64,000 nucleotides of DNA from JBBSJZ01 sp041739875 (GTDB taxonomy: Bacteria > Planctomycetota > Planctomycetia > Pirellulales > Pirellulaceae), in contig JBGSNA010000148.1 in the NCBI GenBank assembly GCA_041739875.1, forward strand, positions 37,121-101,120, given 5' to 3'. Shown here piece by piece: positions 43,797-52,991 of this stretch. Numbering within the stretch: position 1 is the stretch's first letter; the number at the start of each line of letters is the position of its first letter. A program made the position numbers and the translations under genes. Under the pieces are notes generated by a model. It ran no database searches. It saw nothing but the letters and a program-made list of their open reading frames with translations, and had not been told where the DNA came from.

Positions 43797-45755
43797 ATGA
43801 CCGACACGACTGCCGGCCAAGTTGACCACTACCTCATCGAAAATCGCAAGTTTCCTCCACCGGCAGAGTTTTCGGCGCGGGCCGTGTTTTCGGAATCGTC
43901 CCAGTACGAAGAAATGTACGCAGACGCGAGGGACAATCGTGACGAGTTTTGGCGAAAGCAAGGTTTAGAACATCTGCATTGGTTCGAGCCGTTCACGGAA
44001 GTTTGCAAGTGGAACGCTCCCGACGTCGAGTGGTTTGTGGGCGGAAAAACGAACGCGAGCTATAACTGTTTGGATCGGCACGTCGAGGCTGGCCGGGGCG
44101 ATCGCGCTGCGATTGTTTGGGAAGGCGAACCGGGCGACACACGCACGCTTTCCTACGCCGAGTTACTCAACGAAGTTTGCAAGTGTGCTGCGGGTTTGCG
44201 CTCACTCGGTGTCAATCAAGGTGACGTCGTCAGCATCTACATGCCGATGACGCCTGAGCTAGCGATCGCAATGCTCGCATGTGCCCGCATCGGCGCAGTG
44301 CACTCGGTGATTTTTGCTGGGTTCAGTGCCGAATCGATCGCCGACCGCAACAATGATGCTGGCGCGAAGGTTGTCATTACGGCGGATGGACTTTACCGCC
44401 GCGGCAAAGTACTTGCGCTCAAAGCGACTGTTGACGAAGCGCTCGAAAAATCGCCGACCGTCAAAAAGTGCTTGGTCCTCAAACGAATTGGGAATGATGA
44501 CGTCAATATGGTGCCCGGCCGCGATGCATGGTGGCACGAGGTTGTTGACACGCAAGCCGACTTCATGCCCGCCGAGCCACTGGACAGCGAAACGTCGCTG
44601 TTCATTCTTTATACGTCCGGCAGCACCGGCAAACCCAAAGGGATTCGCCACACAACGGCGGGTTACAATTTATGGGCGATGCGCACCTTCCAATGGGTGT
44701 TTGATCATCGCGAGGACGACGTGTACTGGTGCACCGCAGATTGCGGCTGGATTACCGGTCACAGCTACGTCGTGTACGGCCCGATGAGTGCTGGTGCGAC
44801 GTGCTTGATGTTCGAAGGCGCTCCCAACTATCCTGAGGAAGATCGATTCTGGGACTTGGTCGAGAAGTACAAAGTCACGATCCTTTACACGGCACCGACG
44901 GCGATCCGCGCGTTCATCAAGTGGGGTGATCACCACGTCGACAAACACGACCTGTCGAGCTTGCGATTGCTCGGAAGCGTCGGTGAAGGCATCAACCCCG
45001 AAGCCTGGATGTGGTACCACAAAAAGATTGGGGGCGAGCGATGTCCGATCGTTGATACGTGGTGGCAAACCGAAACTGGCGGCATCATGATGAGCCCGCT
45101 GCCAGGCATCACCTCAACCATTCCGGGATCCTGTACTAAGCCACTGCCGGGTGTTGTGCCGAAGATCATGGATGAATTGGGGAATGAAGTCGACGCAACT
45201 CACGGCGGCATGCTTTGTATCGCCGAGCCGTGGCCTGGAATGCTCCGGGGCATTTGGGGCGACCATGATCGGTACGTCGACCAGTATTGGACACACGTCC
45301 CCGGCATGTATCTCACCGGCGACAATGCCCGTCGAGATGAGCACGGTTATTACTGGATCATGGGCCGCATCGACGATGTGATCAACGTTTCGGGGCACCG
45401 CCTCAGTACGATTGAGGTCGAGAGCGCTCTTGTCAGTCACCCGGCTGTATGCGAAGCCGCCGTCGTCGGGCGACCCGATGACATGAAAGGACAAGCGATC
45501 GCCGCCTTCGTAACCATTCGCGACCGAGACGCCGACGAAGCTCTTCGTAAAGAGCTCAAGATGCACGTCCGAAAACAGATCGGCGCGTTGGCTCAGCCAG
45601 ACGACATTCGCTTCACGGCGGCGCTACCGAAGACACGAAGCGGCAAGATCATGCGACGGCTGCTGCGTGACATCGCTGCGGGGAAAGAGTCCACTGGCGA
45701 TACAACGACTCTCGAGGACTTTACCGTCCTCTCGAAGCTTCGCGAAGAAGAATAG
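43797..45755 (+). CDS. acs: Acetyl-CoA synthetase
   Basis: A 652-aa AMP-forming ligase, full length for Acs. Seen: the Acs N-terminal domain (RDNRDEFWRKQGLEHLHWF), the P-loop YTSGSTGKPKGI, WCTADCGWITGHSYVVYGP, the adenylation segments VDTWWQTETGG and YLTGDNARRDEHGYYWIMGR, DDVINVSGHRLSTIEVESAL, and the C-terminal catalytic Lys in PKTRSGKIMRRLLRD. It converts acetate, ATP and CoA to acetyl-CoA. The catalytic Lys lies in the usual Sir2/Pat acetylation context. It is monocistronic: the downstream gene is convergent after 11 bp. Confidence 0.97.
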   Translation: MTDTTAGQVDHYLIENRKFPPPAEFSARAVFSESSQYEEMYADARDNRDEFWRKQGLEHLHWFEPFTEVCKWNAPDVEWFVGGKTNASYNCLDRHVEAGRGDRAAIVWEGEPGDTRTLSYAELLNEVCKCAAGLRSLGVNQGDVVSIYMPMTPELAIAMLACARIGAVHSVIFAGFSAESIADRNNDAGAKVVITADGLYRRGKVLALKATVDEALEKSPTVKKCLVLKRIGNDDVNMVPGRDAWWHEVVDTQADFMPAEPLDSETSLFILYTSGSTGKPKGIRHTTAGYNLWAMRTFQWVFDHREDDVYWCTADCGWITGHSYVVYGPMSAGATCLMFEGAPNYPEEDRFWDLVEKYKVTILYTAPTAIRAFIKWGDHHVDKHDLSSLRLLGSVGEGINPEAWMWYHKKIGGERCPIVDTWWQTETGGIMMSPLPGITSTIPGSCTKPLPGVVPKIMDELGNEVDATHGGMLCIAEPWPGMLRGIWGDHDRYVDQYWTHVPGMYLTGDNARRDEHGYYWIMGRIDDVINVSGHRLSTIEVESALVSHPAVCEAAVVGRPDDMKGQAIAAFVTIRDRDADEALRKELKMHVRKQIGALAQPDDIRFTAALPKTRSGKIMRRLLRDIAAGKESTGDTTTLEDFTVLSKLREEE

Positions 45756-45766
45756 TCGTTGACGAT

Positions 45767-46249
45767 TCAAAGATAACGCGACAACGTTGGTTTGGCGTAA
45801 CCGTCATAAAAGCGTCGGATCCAATGACGGCCGGACCAGTGAGTCAGGTGTCGTTGCCATCCGTGCTTAAGAAGCAAACGGTCGCTGATGGATTCATTGG
45901 CGACGTGAGTCACAATGGCGAGCGAGCCACGAATGCGTGCAATGTCGTTGAGCACATTGCACGCACCGACACAGGTTCTCGCTGTCGTCGCTGTACCGCT
46001 ATAAACATAGTCCAGTGTCAGGAACGCACGCATTCCCAATGGCTGGTGATAATCGATGATGCAGACGTCGCCTTTCGGCCGAGCAAACTTCTTGCGAAAC
46101 CAAATCCCAGCGAGCGAGACCGAACCATTCGTCCATCGGCGACGAACTGATTCGAGCTTGCCATCTCGCATCACGATCTGGGCACAACGCCAGCGACGAA
46201 TCGCATCCGCATCTCGTTCGGGATCGTTGGTTAAAGTAGTTCCAAACAT
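45767..46249 (-). CDS. Conserved hypothetical protein of the pseudopilin/GspE-like operon
   Basis: A 160-aa protein, without signal peptide or membrane helix. The central part (DVCIIDYHQPLGMRAFLTLDYVYSGTATTARTCVGACNVL; see the motifs IIDYHQPLG and CVGAC) and the C-terminal SDRLLLKHGWQRHL, HWSGRHWIRRFYDGY are conspicuously rich in aromatic and His residues. The layout is compatible with a GNAT-like fold, but I cannot identify it. Its ATG follows the stop of the GspE-like gene with no spacer, so the two are co-translated. Role unknown. Confidence 0.6.
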   Translation of the reverse strand: MFGTTLTNDPERDADAIRRWRCAQIVMRDGKLESVRRRWTNGSVSLAGIWFRKKFARPKGDVCIIDYHQPLGMRAFLTLDYVYSGTATTARTCVGACNVLNDIARIRGSLAIVTHVANESISDRLLLKHGWQRHLTHWSGRHWIRRFYDGYAKPTLSRYL

Positions 46250-47929
46250 CTAAATTTGAAGCAACCCAGCTCGCTTGACCTCAGAAACACTTGTTTCGCC
46301 AACAAGCAACTTTTCGATCGCAGCACCGTCGATCGTGACCGATTCACTCGAGCGAACCAACTTTTGAAGCTCACCCGCTGAGGCGTTCATGGCAATGGCT
46401 TCTTTCAGTCGCGAATGGATACTCAGCACCTCAAAAATGCCGACGTTTCCGACGTAGCCGCTACCATGACAATTGTCGCAACCTTGCGACTGGTAGGTGG
46501 TGCTATCCAAAGGAAGCTTGAACGCAACGGCCAGCTCACGAGGAACGTTCGCTTCTTGACGACAATGTTCACAGAGACGACGAACGAGCCGTTGCGAGAC
46601 AACACATCGAAGCGAATCGGCTAGGGTGCCATGGTCCACACCGAGTTGGCGTAAGTGACCGATTGCTTGCAGCGACGTCGTGGCCCGAACGTTCGCCAGA
46701 ATCCGCTGATTCAAAGAGCCAGCCAACACGCAGCGCGTCGCCAATTCTCGATCCTCGATTCGCTCGACAAGCGTGAGGTCTGGGTCATGCTCGGCGCATG
46801 CATCAAACGCGTCTGACCAGCCTCTTTGCGACTCGGCATGCATCGACAACTGCAACGCACCTGGAATGGTTTGCGAGATGCGATTCTCGATCGTGCAACG
46901 AATGAGACCGAGAGCGTTAATCCCATTCAGGCATGCGTACTGGGTTGTTGTTTGTCCCGAACGCGAGGGGCCAACGAATAGAATCAACCCATGTGAATGC
47001 TGGAGCGAGGATTGAAGTTCGCGTTGCTGCGCGATACTCAATCCGATCGAAGACAAGTCCATTTGCTTCGTCAGGCTGTCTCGGAGTTTCAGCACGATTT
47101 GCTCGCCGGATTGAGTTTGCAAGACATTTGCAATCGCGTTCACACACAATCCATCTCGACGCAGATTAAACGAGCCTGATGCGGTAAGTTTCGATGTCTG
47201 ATTGTCGATTTTCGCCAGACGTTTGACCTGGTCGATCATCGCATCGTACAACTCAATCGTCGTTGGTGCGTCATGATCCTTGAGCTCGCCATTCACTCGC
47301 CAGCGGACTCGGGGCGTCTTGTCGACGATGTCAAAGTAGAGCGAACTTGCACCACTGCGAATCGCCGAGTTGAGCATGTCGCTCAGATAGCGATTGGGAC
47401 GCGTTCCAACTCGCACGTTCGCCGACGATCCTTGATTTGTTTTTGCAAGTTGAGCAGTGTCCAAAGCACCCGAATCGATCGGTTTGAATTCCGATGAGTC
47501 AATGGCGTGCTCATCATCCGAATACAACGTCGCAAGCAGTCGCTCAACGACGCTTAAGGGCGAGAACATCGGACGCATGTGGCGACCGGTTTTCTCTTGA
47601 ATGATCTCGCTGAGTAGCAACGACTCAGGCGATGCCACAGCGATGTCAATAAAATCAGCCTCGGTAGCGATCGGAACAAGTTTGTGCTCCCTGCAGAACC
47701 GACTGCAAAGCAAATCACCGACGCTCGGATCAACCGGTGACGGCGCATCCGCTGGTGGATCGAACACTGGCAATCGATAGTGCCGGCCGTAGGATTGGGC
47801 TAAGCGTTGTTCTTCGGCTGATCCGTTGGCCGAGTCCTCCAGGCTGCGATGCACGCCCATGACGAGCGAATCCCGAGCGGACTCAGCAAACACAGGGCGA
47901 TCGACAAACGGAAAGCTAGCGACAGACAT
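46250..47929 (-). CDS. GspE/PilB-like secretion ATPase homologue, probably inactive
   Basis: A 559-aa protein. The type II/IV secretion ATPase layout is clear: N-terminal domain with IATEADFIDIAVASPE, the RSGASSLYFDI helix, and a C-terminal four-Cys zinc motif (CEHC ... CDNCHGSGYVGNVGIFEVL). Yet every nucleotide-handling motif is altered. Walker A is GPSRSGQTTT (catalytic Lys replaced by Gln), the Asp box reads TIENRISQ instead of TIEDPVE, Walker B has VERIED for VGEIRD, and the His box HTN is absent (RATTS). It should therefore bind ATP poorly if at all. The upstream pseudopilin gene ends 19 bp before. A structural or partner role with an active paralogue is likely. Confidence 0.85.
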   Translation of the reverse strand: MSVASFPFVDRPVFAESARDSLVMGVHRSLEDSANGSAEEQRLAQSYGRHYRLPVFDPPADAPSPVDPSVGDLLCSRFCREHKLVPIATEADFIDIAVASPESLLLSEIIQEKTGRHMRPMFSPLSVVERLLATLYSDDEHAIDSSEFKPIDSGALDTAQLAKTNQGSSANVRVGTRPNRYLSDMLNSAIRSGASSLYFDIVDKTPRVRWRVNGELKDHDAPTTIELYDAMIDQVKRLAKIDNQTSKLTASGSFNLRRDGLCVNAIANVLQTQSGEQIVLKLRDSLTKQMDLSSIGLSIAQQRELQSSLQHSHGLILFVGPSRSGQTTTQYACLNGINALGLIRCTIENRISQTIPGALQLSMHAESQRGWSDAFDACAEHDPDLTLVERIEDRELATRCVLAGSLNQRILANVRATTSLQAIGHLRQLGVDHGTLADSLRCVVSQRLVRRLCEHCRQEANVPRELAVAFKLPLDSTTYQSQGCDNCHGSGYVGNVGIFEVLSIHSRLKEAIAMNASAGELQKLVRSSESVTIDGAAIEKLLVGETSVSEVKRAGLLQI

Positions 47930-47948
47930 CAATCTCAATCCTATGCTC

Positions 47949-48416
47949 TCAATGAGCAGCTTGGCTTGTTTTCACAGAACGCAGGCGGGGAACGAGATCC
48001 GCTGCCAGTAACGAGGCCTCAGGCACGAGCCCTAATTCGTTGTACGTCACTCGATACTTGTTACAAAAATAGACGGAACCTTGGCGAATCAACGTCATCG
48101 ACCAGCTCTCTGGAAATTCGACGCCTGTATCGCCTCGGGTGGTATCGATCGTGAACGCTGTCGGGACCACAAGTGCTAAGTCGAGGGTCATTGGATCTGG
48201 AGCATAGTAACCATGCTCCGAAAAGTGCTGTTGCTGGAGTTGCTTGATGTGCTCAAGGTAGTGAACCGCCTCGGCAGCGACTTGACGTTCTGCGCGGTGG
48301 ATCAAGCTTGGTAACCCCAACGCAATGATCGCACAGCAGAAAGCAACCGCTCCAACCATTTCGATCAGTGAAAAGGCGGCACGCGATGCGTACTCGTGTC
48401 GGGGGTTGCGTGACAT
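47949..48416 (-). CDS. Type IV pseudopilin-like protein
   Basis: A 155-aa protein from ATG 48416. The N-terminal AAFSLIEMVGAVAFCCAIIALGLPSLI is a class III prepilin signal with cleavage before Phe and Glu at +5. The helix continues as RAERQVAAEAVHYLEHIKQL. The C-terminal domain has QHFSEHGYYAPDPMTLD and two Cys. It is a minor pilin or pseudopilin of GspG/H type. The GspE-like gene follows by 19 bp. No GspD, F or prepilin peptidase is present in the window, so the machine is encoded elsewhere. Confidence 0.85.
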   Translation of the reverse strand: MSRNPRHEYASRAAFSLIEMVGAVAFCCAIIALGLPSLIHRAERQVAAEAVHYLEHIKQLQQQHFSEHGYYAPDPMTLDLALVVPTAFTIDTTRGDTGVEFPESWSMTLIRQGSVYFCNKYRVTYNELGLVPEASLLAADLVPRLRSVKTSQAAH

Positions 48417-48614
48417 ATCCAGCGATAACAAACATCGAGAAATTCGAAGGGCGACATACCTGGTGCCTGAATATCTTTAGGTCACGATCAATTCCCGTAT
48501 TGCTTTGTGAAATCGTTTCCTCAACTGCCTCGGTTCCGGCAGTTACGATTACAATGCTTGTCCGCGTTGTATCGCCTCACCCCCTCTGGCCCACCGCATT
48601 CGCAAGAGCGATTC

Positions 48615-50606
48615 ATGAAGATTACACGTGCATTTGCCCTATTGCCGTTATTTGTGTCCGCATGGGTTTCACCAACGTTGGCAATCGCCCACGAGGGAGC
48701 TGAGGGCCACACGCATGAACAAAGTGCGAACCAGAGCTTCTTCACCACTCGAGCCAATGCGTTAGTGCTACCGCTTGCGAAAGAAGATGACGTATTCCAC
48801 TTCGTCGTCTATGGCGACCGCACAGGTGGTGTCCCCGCTGGACTGCGTGTGCTTGAGCAAGCCGTCGTTGATACGAATCTGCTTGATCCAGATCTCGTCA
48901 TGACCGTGGGTGACTTGATCCAAGGCTACAACGACACGCCAGAGTGGTTGCAGCAAATGGTTGAATACAAAGAAATCATGAATCGCTTGAAGATGCAATG
49001 GTTTCCTGTGGCTGGCAATCACGACGTTTACTGGCGTGGTGTCGGCAAGCCTCCGGAAGGTCAACACGAATCGAGTTACGAGAAACACTTCGGGCCGCTG
49101 TGGTATACGTTTCAACACAAAAATGCCGGGTTTGTGGTGCTCTATAGCGACGAAGGCGATTCGAAAACCAACGAGAAAGGATTCAACCAAGGACGGCTGC
49201 AAACGATGAGCGAGGAACAACTCGCGTTTCTTCGCCAAGCCCTTGAGCAACACAAGGAGCTCGATCACGTCTTCGTGTTCCTGCACCATCCGCGATGGAT
49301 CGGAGGCGGCTATACCGATGGCAATTGGGGCACCGTTCACGAACTACTTAAAGCGGCTGGTAACGTCAACGCGGTATTCGCGGGACACATTCATCACTTG
49401 CGTTATGACGGTTCCAAGGATGGCATCGAATACCACACGCTCGCCACGACTGGCGGAAGCTTGGCCGCAGACATTCCAGACGCCGGTTATTTGCATCATT
49501 TGAACATCGTCACCGTTCGCCCGGAAACCGTGACTGTCGCGGCGCTCGCAATCGGCGCAGTCATTGATCCAAAAGAATTTACGCCTGAGTTCTTGGCTGA
49601 GATCGAGAAAGCTCGCGGTATTCGTCCACTTGAAATGGACAACAATCTGCTCCTGGAAATGGACGGCACAGCGAGCGGTACGGCCAAGTTTGTGATCGAG
49701 AATACGACTTCGCAAACCATAGATGCAATGGCCAGTTTTGATTCCGACCCAAACGAGTGGACAACTTCACTCGGTCATGATCACAGTTCGATTGCGCCGG
49801 GTGAGAGTATCCACATCGAAGTGCGTCTGAGTCGGCAAGGTACTGCGGACGAGTTCACGATTCCACGAATTCGACTCGACATGCAATACGTTGGAGAAAC
49901 AGCCCGAATCAACTTGCCGCCGGTGATCACGCCCATCTCATTCGACGTGGCCGCCGTACCCGCCGACTTCTTTCTTGCAGGGGAGAATCGTTGCCTTGAC
50001 GTTACCGGCGATAGTGCCGCCGCGAGAATCGACTCGTCAGAGTTCGAACTTGCCGATGGTCCGTTCACGCTGGAGACCTGGGTCAGCCCAAGCCAGTCGG
50101 CGGGCCAGCGAGGCTTGATCGCCAAAACGGAGAGTAGCGAGTATGCGATCTTCATGGACGAAGGCGTGCCCCAGTTCGACGTCCACCTCAACGGAAGATA
50201 CGTAAGCGCGAAAGCCAATGATGTACTTCCGCTGAATCATTGGACGCACGTGGCCGGCGTGTTCACCGGCAACGAAGTCCGAATCTACGTTGACGGCAAG
50301 CGGATCGACTCAAAGCCAGGAAAAGGCAAACGAACACCAAATCGATTACCACTATTCCTTGGAGCTGATACCAACGAAAGCGGCCAAGCGACTCGATCGT
50401 TTCTCGGAAAGATTGACGAAGTTCGTATGTCGAAGGGAGCAAAATACGATGGAGACTTCAGTCCAGCACGTCGTTTCTCTCCCGACGACGACACCGTCTT
50501 GCTGCACCATTTCGATCGGCGCTTCGGACCGTTCCTGCTCGATCACAGCGTCTCCGCAGCCAAAGCGACGCTTGGTTCGAAGTCGAATCTGGTTCCCGTC
50601 CAGTAA
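48615..50606 (+). CDS. Secreted metallophosphoesterase with C-terminal LamG domain
   Basis: A 663-aa protein from ATG 48615, with a signal peptide (AFALLPLFVSAWVSPTLAIAH). Calcineurin-like motifs are in order: VVYGDRTGG, DLVMTVGDLIQGYND, FPVAGNHDVYW, VFLHHPRW and AVFAGHIHHLRYDG, all with metal ligands kept. A beta-sandwich region follows, then a LamG/concanavalin-like domain (about residues 480-630; FTLETWVSPSQSAGQRGLI, WTHVAGVFTGNEVRIYVDG, GKIDEVRMS). A phosphatase or nuclease acting outside the cell is expected, with LamG targeting a carbohydrate or surface ligand. The next gene on the same strand begins 40 bp later. Confidence 0.9.
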   Translation: MKITRAFALLPLFVSAWVSPTLAIAHEGAEGHTHEQSANQSFFTTRANALVLPLAKEDDVFHFVVYGDRTGGVPAGLRVLEQAVVDTNLLDPDLVMTVGDLIQGYNDTPEWLQQMVEYKEIMNRLKMQWFPVAGNHDVYWRGVGKPPEGQHESSYEKHFGPLWYTFQHKNAGFVVLYSDEGDSKTNEKGFNQGRLQTMSEEQLAFLRQALEQHKELDHVFVFLHHPRWIGGGYTDGNWGTVHELLKAAGNVNAVFAGHIHHLRYDGSKDGIEYHTLATTGGSLAADIPDAGYLHHLNIVTVRPETVTVAALAIGAVIDPKEFTPEFLAEIEKARGIRPLEMDNNLLLEMDGTASGTAKFVIENTTSQTIDAMASFDSDPNEWTTSLGHDHSSIAPGESIHIEVRLSRQGTADEFTIPRIRLDMQYVGETARINLPPVITPISFDVAAVPADFFLAGENRCLDVTGDSAAARIDSSEFELADGPFTLETWVSPSQSAGQRGLIAKTESSEYAIFMDEGVPQFDVHLNGRYVSAKANDVLPLNHWTHVAGVFTGNEVRIYVDGKRIDSKPGKGKRTPNRLPLFLGADTNESGQATRSFLGKIDEVRMSKGAKYDGDFSPARRFSPDDDTVLLHHFDRRFGPFLLDHSVSAAKATLGSKSNLVPVQ

Positions 50607-50646
50607 GCTCACATTCCCCACACTTTCCCCACAAAAGTACAAATCC

Positions 50647-51303
50647 ATGAAACGCCTCCTCCCCGTCCTGCTCGGGCTTTTTTCTGCGCTGAGTGCGATG
50701 AGCATACTTGCCGAAGATACCGTCCTATTCGAAGAAGATTTTGAGTCTGGCATGGATCGTTGGGAGGTGCTCGATCCAGCAACTTGGAAATTAAGCCAGA
50801 CCGATGGCAACACGACGTTTGGAATAACGGCTCGCGAAAGTGATTACAAACCGCCTGTGCGAAGCCCGTTGCACATCTCGCTCGTAAAGGATTTAAAACT
50901 CGGAAGCGGTGAAATCGAATTTCGCGTTCGCAGCACCAAGGATACCGGCAATCACCGTGACTGCTGTGTATTCTTTGGCTATCAAGATGACCAGCATTTC
51001 TATTATGTGCATCTGGGCGCCAAACCGGATCCACACAGCGGTCAAATCATGATCGTCAAGGAAGCTCCTCGCTTGGCACTGACAAAGAATGAAAACGGAA
51101 CACCATGGGATGACAATTGGCACAACGTTCGATTCGTTCGGAAATTATCGAGTGGCGAGATCAGCGTCTACTTTGATGACGAAACCAAACCGCTAATGAC
51201 CGTAATTGACAAAACGTTCGGCGAAGGACGGATCGGAATCGGATCGTTCGATGACATGAACGAGTTCGATGATGTGCGAGTGACTCGACTCGAATCCGAG
51301 TAG
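50647..51303 (+). CDS. Secreted DUF1080-like (3-keto-disaccharide hydrolase/LamG) protein
   Basis: A 218-aa protein from ATG 50647, with a signal peptide (LLPVLLGLFSALSAMSILA then EDTVLFEED). The mature domain is a concanavalin-like sandwich: DFESGMDRWEVLDPATWKL, IEFRVRSTKDTGNHRDCCVF, HFYYVHLGAKPD, WHNVRFVRKLSSGEISVYFDD and GRIGIGSFDDMNEFDDVRV. This is the DUF1080 fold common in planctomycetes, in which a few members cleave 3-ketodisaccharides. Catalytic residues cannot be assigned from the sequence. It may share a transcript with the preceding phosphoesterase. Confidence 0.82.
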   Translation: MKRLLPVLLGLFSALSAMSILAEDTVLFEEDFESGMDRWEVLDPATWKLSQTDGNTTFGITARESDYKPPVRSPLHISLVKDLKLGSGEIEFRVRSTKDTGNHRDCCVFFGYQDDQHFYYVHLGAKPDPHSGQIMIVKEAPRLALTKNENGTPWDDNWHNVRFVRKLSSGEISVYFDDETKPLMTVIDKTFGEGRIGIGSFDDMNEFDDVRVTRLESE

Positions 51304-51318
51304 AGCATTTCGAACGGC

Positions 51319-51975
51319 TCAATCGCCGAAGATTCGCGGTACAATCCAAGCGACAGCCCACGGTACCGTCGCACGCCCGATCACCACGCACGAGATGATC
51401 CAGGCGGCGAAGACCAGACGCGAAACTTTGGCTCGTTGGATCAGTGAACCAATCATTTCAATAAATAAACGAGTCATCGCGCCAACAAGTCCCGCGCTCG
51501 CAAGATCAAACAGGGTCAACAGATCAATGATGCTCGCTCGTGAGGCAAAAACACTCAAACCCATGAGCACGATCCCCAAAACTCCGGACAGGATCACTCC
51601 AAGCCAAATTCGCCTGGGGAATCGGGCGCCGCCGAGCGCACCACATCCGGCGCCCACGAGTCCCCAACCCAACCCGATCGACTGGTTCGGCATCGGGTGT
51701 CCGGCAACAGCGATAAAGGCAATCAAGGTCACGACGATTGACCAAAACGAGGTATCATCCCAAGACCGACAGAGCGACCCAACGATGCCAGCCAGCACAA
51801 CCACAAAACCAGCGTAGGCAAACGCCAACTGCAACTCGGATGTTCCGAGCGTTCGAGCGTAAGCCATCACGATCGCCAAGGCCGTTGTGATCCAAAACAG
51901 ACTCGACAAGCGGAATTGGAATGATTTCTCCGGTAGCTCCTGAGCGTCCATCACGTGCGGTATCTCTCGATTCAT
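51319..51975 (-). CDS. Polytopic membrane protein, planctomycete type
   Basis: A 218-aa protein with five or six hydrophobic helices. It opens with FQFRLSSLFWITTALAIVMA, the RLSSLFW pattern that begins many uncharacterised planctomycete inner-membrane proteins. Gly-rich helices (GLGWGLVGAGCGALGGA) follow, then VFAAWIISCVVIGRATV. No transport motif is recognised. It converges on the DUF1080-like gene with a 15-bp gap and has the isomerase gene divergent upstream. Confidence 0.75.
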   Translation of the reverse strand: MNREIPHVMDAQELPEKSFQFRLSSLFWITTALAIVMAYARTLGTSELQLAFAYAGFVVVLAGIVGSLCRSWDDTSFWSIVVTLIAFIAVAGHPMPNQSIGLGWGLVGAGCGALGGARFPRRIWLGVILSGVLGIVLMGLSVFASRASIIDLLTLFDLASAGLVGAMTRLFIEMIGSLIQRAKVSRLVFAAWIISCVVIGRATVPWAVAWIVPRIFGD

Positions 51976-52078
51976 CGACAGCCAAATTCCAAAATAAAAA
52001 ACATTGCGTTTGAACTTTGGCGATTCGCCTTTGCTTATAATCCTAGCCTAAACCAACACCCCATTTGGATTCGAACCC

Positions 52079-52936
52079 ATGAACCAGCACACGATCTCAC
52101 GTAGAAATTGGATGATTACGGCCTCGTCATTGGCCGCGTCGTCATTGGCGGCAGCCGCCTCGCTTTCGAGTCGATGTTTCGCAGCAACCGGACACGCCTA
52201 CAAGCTCGGTATCCAACTTTACTCTTTGCGTGGCTACGACGCGGACACTGCACTCAAGCACGCGAAAGAACTTGGATTCGATCAAGTCGAATTCTATAGC
52301 GGGATGTTTCCGCTGGACTCGTCGACAGAACAAATCGAGCAAATGAAAAAGAAGGTCGCCGATCTCGGACTGACGATCTCTGCGCACGGCGTCAATCGAC
52401 TCACCGCTGACGCGGCGACGAACCGAAAAGTCTTTGAATTCGCTAAGGCCATCGGGATTCCGACGATCACGGCCGATCCAGATCCAGACTCTTTTGACAA
52501 CCTAGATGAACTCGTCAATGAGTTTGATATTCGAGTCGCGATCCATAATCATGGACCACGCCACCGATACAACCAAGTTGTGGATGTGTTGAACGCGATC
52601 GAAGGTCATGACGAACGGATCGGTGCGTGCGCCGACCTAGGACACTACATTCGCTCTGGCCAAGGCGCAACGGAAGTGATCCGCTTGCTCCAGGGCCGAC
52701 TCTTTGGAATTCACTTGAAGGACTTCGCCGAGATGCAAGACAAGAGTGAAGGCGTGATCCTTGGAAAAGGCCATTTGGACGTCGAAGGCGTATTCCTAGC
52801 ACTCCGCGCCGTGAACTTTCCTGAAAATGGTGCGATCTCTCTCGAGTACGAAGAACACCCCGACAATCCGCTTGAAGAAATTCGTCAGTGCGTTTCCGTT
52901 GCGAAAGCAGCCATGGCGAAGGCCGCAAGTAGCTGA
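52079..52936 (+). CDS. Sugar phosphate isomerase/epimerase (xylose-isomerase-like TIM barrel), Tat-like leader
   Basis: A 285-aa protein. The N-terminus ISRRNWMITASSLAASSLAAAASL is a Tat-type signal (Arg-Arg-Asn-Trp). The barrel follows: LGIQLYSLRGYDADTALKHA, LGFDQVEFYSGMF, ISAHGVNRL, the metal/substrate region VAIHNHGPRHRYN, GACADLGHYIRSG, LFGIHLKDFAEM, GHLDVEGVF and ISLEYEEHPDN. Family members epimerise or isomerise sugars or act as inositol-type enzymes; planctomycetes have many exported copies. The pectate-lyase-like gene begins 55 bp later, suggesting a shared polysaccharide-degradation unit. Confidence 0.88.
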   Translation: MNQHTISRRNWMITASSLAASSLAAAASLSSRCFAATGHAYKLGIQLYSLRGYDADTALKHAKELGFDQVEFYSGMFPLDSSTEQIEQMKKKVADLGLTISAHGVNRLTADAATNRKVFEFAKAIGIPTITADPDPDSFDNLDELVNEFDIRVAIHNHGPRHRYNQVVDVLNAIEGHDERIGACADLGHYIRSGQGATEVIRLLQGRLFGIHLKDFAEMQDKSEGVILGKGHLDVEGVFLALRAVNFPENGAISLEYEEHPDNPLEEIRQCVSVAKAAMAKAASS

Positions 52937-52991
52937 GGCTACCGCCTAACGCAGGCAGTCTGGGATCAACATGTCGACTTGAGAGTGAACC

